64,000 nt of DNA, taken from NCBI GenBank assembly GCA_009760855.2, contig WPIO01000011.1:866501-930500 (forward strand), in the 5' to 3' direction. The stretch is from Cristatella mucedo. Taxonomy: Eukaryota; Bryozoa; Phylactolaemata; Cristatellidae. Within the stretch, counting starts at the first letter, position 1. Each line of letters opens with the position of its first letter. Below the pieces are notes generated by a model. It was given only the letters and a program-made list of their open reading frames with translations. It was not told the DNA's origin and did no database searches. This document shows, piece by piece, positions 47,297-64,000 of this stretch. The position numbers and the translations under genes were made by a program.

Positions 47297-47444
47297 AGGT
47301 CGTTCTCTAAGTCTTGCCTGAGTCGTGGCCAAGTAGTAGAACCACGTTTGACTGCTGAGCCTTCGTCAAGTTTTCCCTAAGTCCCAGCCTGCGCCCGCCG
47401 TATTGGTGACGCATAAACCGAAGACTCAAGTAGGTAGGAAGTAA

Positions 47445-47975
47445 GAATGTGCTTAGGTGCGCTGACACTGCGCACGCTGCCACTAGCCATACTTGCCCAC
47501 TGACCCTGTGCACACTGACCTTGTGAACACTGACCTCTAACCATGCTACGCTTGTTGCTCATTGAACATGCCACCGCTAACCACTCTGATCATGCTTCCC
47601 CTATGCAGCAAATGGTAAGTTCATCGAAAGAGATTAAGTTCTCTGAGTTTGCTGTGACGAAAGTATTATAATTATTATTCTTTTAACTCTCTCTCTCGAC
47701 TGACGTCACGACTTCGACCTGAATTGACGGTACTTAAAAGAAGATGAAAGCGCACCAGTTTCTCTCAGCATTCACTGGGTCTTGTGATTAGTGCTACGCG
47801 TGCTTACTCATGCGAACATTGTACACGCTATCGCTAATCAAATTACGCTTGTTGACACCGTGCATGCTACCGCTAACCTTACGGGCACGCTTCTTTTACA
47901 GCACATGTCAAGTGCCTAGAAAGAGGTAAAAGTTCTTCGAAGGTACTATACAAATATGTTATTTTTATTATCATC
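47445..47975 (+). mobile_element. Two tandem LINE family A-like 3' ends
   Basis: 47445-47680 has CATCGAAAGAGATTAAGTTC and an ATTATTATT end. 47690-47975 has CTGACGTCACGACTTCGACC, GTGCCTAGAAAGAGGTAAAAG and a TTATTTTTATTATC end. Both are diverged. Confidence 0.65.
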
Positions 47976-49374
47976 GGTATCAAACATTAGCAGCTTTGCT
48001 TAAAACATGGGAAGAACATGCACAAGTAAAAAAAGTACATGCTTTGCACTTAAAAGCGCCCCTTGGAATCATAGTGCAATGTTGCTGAAAATTTTACTAG
48101 CTGCCTCGTCCACAGTGGAGGACATATTGAATGCAAGTTACGATAAGCGTACGCGCGACGCAATTGCCGTCTCCCGGTGCATAACATCGATGCGCCTATT
48201 TCTTAAAAATATTAAAGGTCAAGGCTGAGTCACCGGCCTCATTTGCGGAGCGGCAGAGGAGCCTTAGCGGCTTTCGCCGTCGCTTGCAGCAGGCAATAAA
48301 GAATTGCCTTTTTTCAGGGACGCGACGTCAGGGTCGCTAAGAGCGAGCTTCCTTAGCCCTGGGCAAAAAAACGAGGCTCTCGCTCGCTCGCTCAGGATGC
48401 CGCTGCCGTGCGCTTTCACTTGGCTGAACGAGGCATTTCATTTTCCTCGCACCAAACTCCCCTTCCCAGTCGCGCCTGAGGGCGAGAGCGCGAGATGCTT
48501 TGTAAGTCTCACCCCCAGCGAACTGTTTTCCTGGGTGCTTCGAGCATTTTCGAGCACACTATTCGGTGCGTGCCGGCGGCCCATCTTGAATGACTTTGCA
48601 TGACTGGCCAGGGACGTGATACTTACGTGTTTGTGCTTGCTCAGGCAGAATACTTTGCTCGCCTGCCATTAACTATCAGTTGCTGCTTTTCTTGCAGTAA
48701 GCTTGGAAACGCCTAAATAGCAGATCAGTTTTTGTTGGGTGCTACGCAAAGTACCCATTATTAATACGATTATTAATATAACACCGCATACAATACCGAC
48801 CCTATATTGACTTCATAAGAGGATTAGGTTTATTCATAAAAAAAGAAATCGCCAATCAACGTGCACGCGGATTTCAGTGATGGGCCTGTAGAGCCTCTTT
48901 GTTCGGCAGGCTCTTTGATCCACAAGCAACAGAAAGTGACAGCTGAGTTGATTTGTTGCTCGAGGTTTATCTGATTACATGAAGACGTCTGGGTTCTACA
49001 ACTTTTACTTTCAAAGTGGTAAAGCTATAAAGCACCTTTATGTAAAAAAGTGGGGTTTTTATTTCTTTCACCTTCGTATTTCCGTCCTCTTCTATAAGAG
49101 CATGAGACGTGCAATGGTGTTGGAGGGAGCCGGTGATGGAATATACTCTGCAGGATATAGGGAAAGGGTCACAGGCTCCCACAGCGTATGGTACACCCTC
49201 ACGACTTACACGGAGATGTAATTAAATTATTAATTATATAGTTATTAAAGTATATTTACATATGTAATGATAATGTTATTTAAAAAAATCATGCGAATGT
49301 TGCGTAGAGTACTAATGTTTCTGGGAAAAATTTTAAAAATCGCGTACATAAAATATGTTAGGGAATATTGTGCG
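47976..49374. other. Spacer with one SINE-like piece
   Basis: 48235-48345 contains GCCTTAGCGGCTTTCGCCGT, CGCTTGCAGCAGGCAATAAA, as in family 2 SINE bodies (minus strand). No gene is supported. Confidence 0.4.
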
Positions 49375-50045
49375 TTATGTGTCTCCGTCTGTAACTCCGA
49401 AAAGCCACGACGATCAAGTGGGTGAGTACGCTGGTAAGTTTTCTATAATACACTCAAAGCCTAAGCGGCTTTCGGTAAGCATTCGGTAGCCAACGGACTT
49501 CATCTCACGCAACAAAGAGAACATGATAAGCATACATGAGTCGCAGTTTAGGTAGTGAGTAGCATGGAAGTTGCCGCTAAGGATGGATGGAAAGCACGTG
49601 CCAAAGTCGGCAGCAGTAGAGTAAATGTCGTTGAGTAAGAATTTTGGAAATGAGGTCCACAGCTTAGGACCTGCAGAGCAAAAACACCTGTCGACAATGG
49701 TCTTTAAGCGTAAATATAGAGCGGCTTATTGATTGTCGAAAGAGGACCTGCGGGGTTGAAGAGGCTGAAACAAGAGTAGCAGTTCAGCTAGGTGTGGAGC
49801 CAAGCCAGAGTGGGCCAGAAGGCTCTGCTTCTGTTGACCAATCGGGAGCCATCGCAGCTCCTTCAGCCAAGGAGACACATGGTCAAACCAAATGGGATTT
49901 GTCAACTAACCTTGCAGCCATATTTATCGCGAACCGCTGATGCTTAACAGTTTTTGGTAGCTCGGCCACAATGGAATTGCAATAATCTAGTCGAGGCGGA
50001 ACTGTAGAGCTAGTTGAAACTTTTTTCTAGCCACCGTGGAAGACA
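49375..50045 (-). mobile_element. LINE family B, 3' fragment
   Basis: It matches the 16661-17330 segment throughout, with scattered indels: GTGTCTCCGTCTGTAACTCC, AAGCGGCTTTCGGTAAGCAT, GAGTAAGAATTTTGG, TAGGACCTGCAGAGC, TTGGTAGCTCGGCCA. The coding part is broken. Confidence 0.85.
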
Positions 50046-50989
50046 ATCACTATTGGGATCGCGTCTGCGCCCCATCGGCTCGATACCTTCAAAGCCAGTC
50101 TCCAGCAGTGATGCCAGTGGGCGAGCTTCTAGGCCTGGTAGCATCGCTGGGATTGTGGATTCATTGTTTTTCTTAGACCTCCCTCATCTCAACCATGCAG
50201 GCTCCTAAACGCGTCGTTGCTTTGAGGCTAGGGCGGGTGGGTGGGGGCGGTGACGTGATTTCCCATCGGCGTTCATAAAACAATCACGAGCGCCCAAAAA
50301 TGACATGGTAATTGATCAGTACTAACCGGAAACGCAGGATATACAGTACGCGAGAAGGGACGCTGAATCCTCGGTCCGTCGGCAACCGGCCACGTTGCAA
50401 CGGCAGCGAACTGCCGCCCTAGATGGCAGGGGCTTTGTGGCGGGAGACAACAGCAAACCGAGGTACGGAGCTGAATTCCGACTTTGCTAGGAGGGGCTAG
50501 CTAGATAGAACTTCGGCGACAGGCCGCGTTCTGTAGGAAAACTGGCACTCAATCGCTTGACATGTCGGAGTCTGAGTGTTGGGCGATAGGAACGAATTTT
50601 CACCACGGTTCACGACGCATGAGGGCACGGAGATACCGAGCTGGAACGGCTACGAGAGGCAGACAGCTCTCGACACAATTCAAAGTCCCTGGTCCAAGGA
50701 TAGGCGAAGCCGAGCTGACTGGCTGGCGCTCAGCTGGCAGCAATATAGCGTACAGAAGGACACTATGGCATTACCATGGCTACTACTACATTTAGTACAG
50801 GCATTTAGCACGGCTCAGCGCTTGAATCATTCAGTGCAGTGCTATCTAGAGGCAATCGTTTTTAGTTTTTTAGAGTGTAGTCGTGTTCCCGGAGTGCCTG
50901 GGACGTATTTTTTTCGACCGGCCTACAGAGGAGTGCCGAGCGACTCACCACAGCTTCAGCCTCGGTAAATTGGGCTGAACATTTCTTTT
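50046..50989. other. Spacer with no recognised gene
   Basis: Plus-strand frames at 50562-50968 overlap each other and show no known domain. Confidence 0.35.
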
Positions 50990-51485
50990 ATGCAGATTGG
51001 CTCCAGCGTATCTGTCAGATATACTACCCCATCAGGCCAAGCATCGTACCACCAGCTTTTCGGAATCCAACAGTCTAGAAATACCTCATACAAACCTTAA
51101 ATCCTTTGGAGACCGTGCATTTAGTTCATATGCTCCCAAAGCCTGGAACTCCCTCCCGACCTGCGTCAAAACATCCCCTGACCTGACCACATTTAAAAGG
51201 AACCTAAAAACACACCTATTTAGGACAGCATTTAGTGGGTCCGTGTGATTCGTCCTTTATGTGCTTATGCGTGCTGACACTGTGCATGCTGCCACTAACC
51301 ACATTTGCATGCTGACCCTGTGCATGTCACCCCTAACCATATTATTCATTTCGTTTGTTTTTTTCAAGCATGATTTTACTTACCATCTATTTGCATTTCA
51401 CTTTACAGCAAATGTAAAGCGCCTAGAGAGAGATTAAGTTCTCTGAGGGCGCTTTATCAAGTGAATTATTATTATTATTATTGAT
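50990..51485 (+). mobile_element. LINE family A, 3' end, close to consensus
   Basis: [57 protein letters not shown]. The UTR has AAAGCGCCTAGAGAGAGATT and (TTA)n at 51463-51482. It closely resembles the copy at 6001-6970. Confidence 0.92.
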
Positions 51486-52930
51486 CTAAAGAACTTTCCC
51501 GTCAAGCTGCTTTTGACACAGAGCTCCATCTCTATCTTGACCTAAGGTTTTAGAGGAGCCGCTGAGCCTTTCTGGGCCGTAGAGGCCACTTCAAGGTGCT
51601 CCTCCGGTTTCAAGGCCTTGGTAGGACTGCTTTGGCATTCGGTATTGCTTTCGCGGAATAAGAACACTTCGTCGCACTTACCGGCGGCCTCTTTGCTCTA
51701 TGCCTAGGTAGAACCGGCCAGATTATAAGCCAGGCCCGAGACTTCTGCATGCATGCCGAAAGAGCATTAGGGAAAGGGGACCCTGGCGTCCTTGGATTCC
51801 ATCTACAGGGGCATTTCGGGCAACTTGCCGCCCGACGTTAAGTTGGCTGATTTAGTAGGCTCATTTCTACAGCGGGTCAGAAGAGCCGCATGGGGCTACC
51901 ACTTCTGCTTGCCGTGTGCAATAAAGCATTGCCTGCTGCACTACTCGGAGCCATGACTCAGTCGTGAAGTGCTAGCCCCTGCCCGGCGGGCTTAGACATG
52001 GGCACGCCTCTTCAGTCAGGCTGCATCCCAGAAGAAAGAAGTCGGAACAACTCCTAATATTAATCCTGACTATGTTAGGCCCTAATAGCAACTGTACAGC
52101 ACACCAGGACCACAAAAGACCAGCCGTACATACATGCGTGTCATAAATGGCCAAAGATGTAAATATAATATTTTTATATTGATTGGAAGATATGAGGTAA
52201 TAATATTCCTAGAGCCGTCGACAGCGTGCCATTTACAAACAGTGCTGGAAGTGGCCAGAGCTAGTAGCCACGAGCAGCGTTTCGCCATAGGCTCCGTAAG
52301 CACCAAGTCATAGCTTATGCAACGGCTATATACAATAGGCTGTCGAGACGGCAGTTGCTCACGTTGCACACCAAGGCAATCATTCCCAAAGCCACGGAAT
52401 GCCACACGCGGCCAACTGGCATCAAGCAGTCACGAGATAATACAAAAATAGCCAAGATGACAGAGGGTGGCTCAGAGGAAGATGGTGCCAGACGAAGCTC
52501 TCACAGTAGTGTGTCGTTGGTGAGAGGCCTTTGTGCACAAAACGACGAAAAGCAATCGGAAAATACACGATTTGGGAAAAATAGATGGAGAACGTAGCGA
52601 TAATTACGCACACGAAGGCAGAATACAGAATTCGACGTTGCGGTCGGACTGGGGCAACAGAGTGCGCCGCTGCCGCACGCGAAGCCCGGATTCTCGAGCA
52701 GCGCTCGTGCTCCTCTTCGCCGTCTTACTTTGTGCACCAGCTTACAAGCGAAACAGGGAACACCAGTGCCTCTAGAGCCTCCAGGTGCCTGCGGCAGATC
52801 CACGAGGGCACGAAGGGCTACGGCTACCGATGGACTGCCCGTGCGCGTGCAAGCGCTCCGCCGCCAGCCACCGCCCAAGCTGCTGCCACAAGACTCTGGC
52901 CGGCCGAGCTCGAGTGGAGAAGAGCTCTTG
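51486..52930. other. Spacer and probable SFT2 3' UTR
   Basis: 51890-51985 looks like a family 2 SINE body (GCAATAAAGCATTGCCTGCT). Open GC-rich frames at 52580-52925 on both strands have no known domain. The minus-strand part next to 52931 would be the SFT2 3' UTR. Confidence 0.35.
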
Positions 52931-62614
<9,684 letters not shown>

Positions 62615-63079
62615 CTGCAAGAAAAACATTATTTCAGACTCATAAAGCAGCAGCCAGCAGCTGAAGATGGCAAGAAGCAGTCTGTGCAGAGTTCTGGAGG
62701 CATGCAGCAAGCAACTAACAGCTGCATGCTTACAATTAAAATTTGCACGCACAAAACAGCTACAGCAACAATGAAGATGATGAGGATTCAAGTACCAATG
62801 ATGTAGGCTAGCGATCGCAGCTAAAAAACAAAGTCAGTTGCCCACAGCATCCACAAACTTCGAGCCTGAGAGGCACCACGCAGGCAATCGGCAAGGATTG
62901 CGCTTTCCAATTTGATGGTCCATCGACATCATACACCATCTGCTATCAGCTCACTTGATTAAATAATATTAAATAAAAAGAAAGATGAGCTAAGGCCAAG
63001 TGACCAGTTGATTTCTATGGGACAGCTGGCATCCGATGCATATCAACCCACCCGCAAGAGGACCGCGGGTGCAGTGCAG

Positions 63080-63105
63080 AGTGAGAGAGAGAGAGAGAGG
63101 GAGAC

Positions 63106-63170
<65 letters not shown>

Positions 63171-63207
63171 CAGGGAGAGAGAGAGAGAGAGATAGAGAGA
63201 GAGAGAG
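63080..63207. repeat. (GA)n microsatellite
   Basis: About 128 bp, interrupted twice by GGGAGACAGG. Confidence 0.97.
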
Positions 63208-63360
63208 CAGGGCACGAGAATCGAGTCAGCCGAGCTTCCACTCAACATCGAGAGCATCCCTCCAGAGCTCCTCGCGAATTTTTCTTGGCTTAGCCTGCTC
63301 TAAGCCTGGAATTTGCGACGGGGGGGGGGCATGCCACACGCTCCCTGTCGTGTACTCAGA

Positions 63361-63600
63361 GCAAAGCTGGGTACGAAGACGCACAGCAGCAGCTAACAAA
63401 GGTTGCTCGGCACGAGCTTGCGACGCTACGCTCACACGTCAAAGCCAATCAACAGCAGCTGCAGGAGCTGGCTGCCAGCTCACGCAGCTCATGCCTAGGA
63501 TGCGAGCAGCTCTCGCCCACGAACAAGCGCACGAGCACATGCAACGCTTTATTGAGATCATTGCGTCCAGGAGCAGAGAAAGGCCGTTTAGCCGCTTCTC
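63361..63600 (+). other. Possible coiled-coil fragment, frame-broken
   Basis: One frame gives YEDAQQQLTKVARHELATLR, SHVKANQQQLQELAASSR. The next frame continues MRAALAHEQAHEHMQRFIEI. The heptad-like pattern across a frame change suggests a decayed coding piece, possibly retroelement gag, but no family is recognised. Confidence 0.25.
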
Positions 63601-64000
63601 AGCTCGCTGCCGGTCGCCAGATACGGCTAGGCCACGTGATCACGGCATGGTGTGGCTGCAGCACCACCATCGAATGCTTGCACGATGCGTCGAAAGTCGC
63701 AGTCTGCCGTCGGCAGCAGAGGTGCGACCGTGAGCAGGCCGGGACCGGCTTCGTCGGCAGTTGATCAGAGTTTTCCGGTCAGGACGCAGCACGAGGCAGA
63801 GGTGCTGGCTTAAATGTGGCCCCGGAAACGCCCTACCCACAACGGCAGCTACAGAACGACAGGTTTAGAAGACACCCGTAGCGCACAGGCTGTGCACAGC
63901 TGCCTCCGCCGAGCGGTCCTATCTAAACCATCGTTGATAGTGGTATGTACCATGTATGCCGCCTCTGAAAGTTCCACCCCAGGCAATGACCTGTAACAGT

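Noticed and set aside
46675-47380. Repeat protein encoded across the 36-bp array
   Set aside because: All three frames are equally open, and there is no flanking domain or splice evidence.
62780-62825. Short exon after the strong acceptor GACTTTGTTTTTTAG as the SFT2 N-terminal exon
   Set aside because: The 25-nt segment to GTACTT cannot keep an open phase into the exon at 62614 and lacks the family sequence.
63008-63733. 241-codon open frame rich in Glu-Arg
   Set aside because: Its core is the (GA)n microsatellite. Only the downstream coiled-coil-like piece was kept, as a weak finding.

Overview
The window looks like nuclear DNA from an invertebrate animal. Genes are split into short exons with GT-AG introns. 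The introns and spacers are crowded with CR1/L2-type LINE fragments, tRNA-derived SINEs, a Ty1/copia element, a pogo/Tigger remnant and long microsatellites. I cannot name the species. No bacterial, plasmid or CRISPR feature is present.

Three host genes can be rebuilt by joining exons whose reading phases fit. (1) MBTPS2 (site-2 protease), minus strand, 41946 to 29662: ten exons give a complete 514-codon frame including the stop, with the HEIGH zinc motif, the NVVPCYALDG motif and the Cys-rich luminal segment. (2) An SFT2-domain vesicle-transport protein, minus strand, 62614 to 52931: five exons including one of 36 nt; the N-terminal exon probably lies beyond the right edge. (3) A WWE-PARP gene, plus strand, about 1875 to 9968: a WWE exon and three catalytic exons, with an H-Y-L triad typical of mono-ADP-ribosyltransferases and an altered nicotinamide-site motif. 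A fourth candidate is a 176-nt multi-pass membrane exon at 55479-55654, lying inside an SFT2 intron and not assigned to any family.

Layout: 1-10 kb is the PARP gene, whose 6.7-kb last intron is full of LINE debris. From 10 to 14 kb there are LINE and SINE pieces. From 14.2 to 20.3 kb a decayed Ty1/copia element, with a copia-type tRNA-iMet primer site, is split by a 3-kb LINE inserted on the opposite strand. From 20.3 to 29.6 kb I recognise no gene; it holds a degenerate tandem repeat with a TTAGGG-like core, SINEs, AT microsatellites and a possible EGF-like piece. From 29.6 to 42 kb is MBTPS2. From 42 to 52.9 kb are LINE fragments, a pogo/Tigger transposase remnant and a 36-bp minisatellite. 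From 52.9 to 64 kb is the SFT2 gene.

Two LINE families dominate. Family A has a 3' end carrying GCGCCTAGAAAGAGATTAAG followed by a (TTA)n tail. Family B has a different 3' UTR ending near GGAGATACATTA (sense). One SINE family carries a tail like that of family A, which suggests it is mobilised by A. A roughly 450-bp repeat present twice (near 32.78 and 59.18 kb) matches no class I know.
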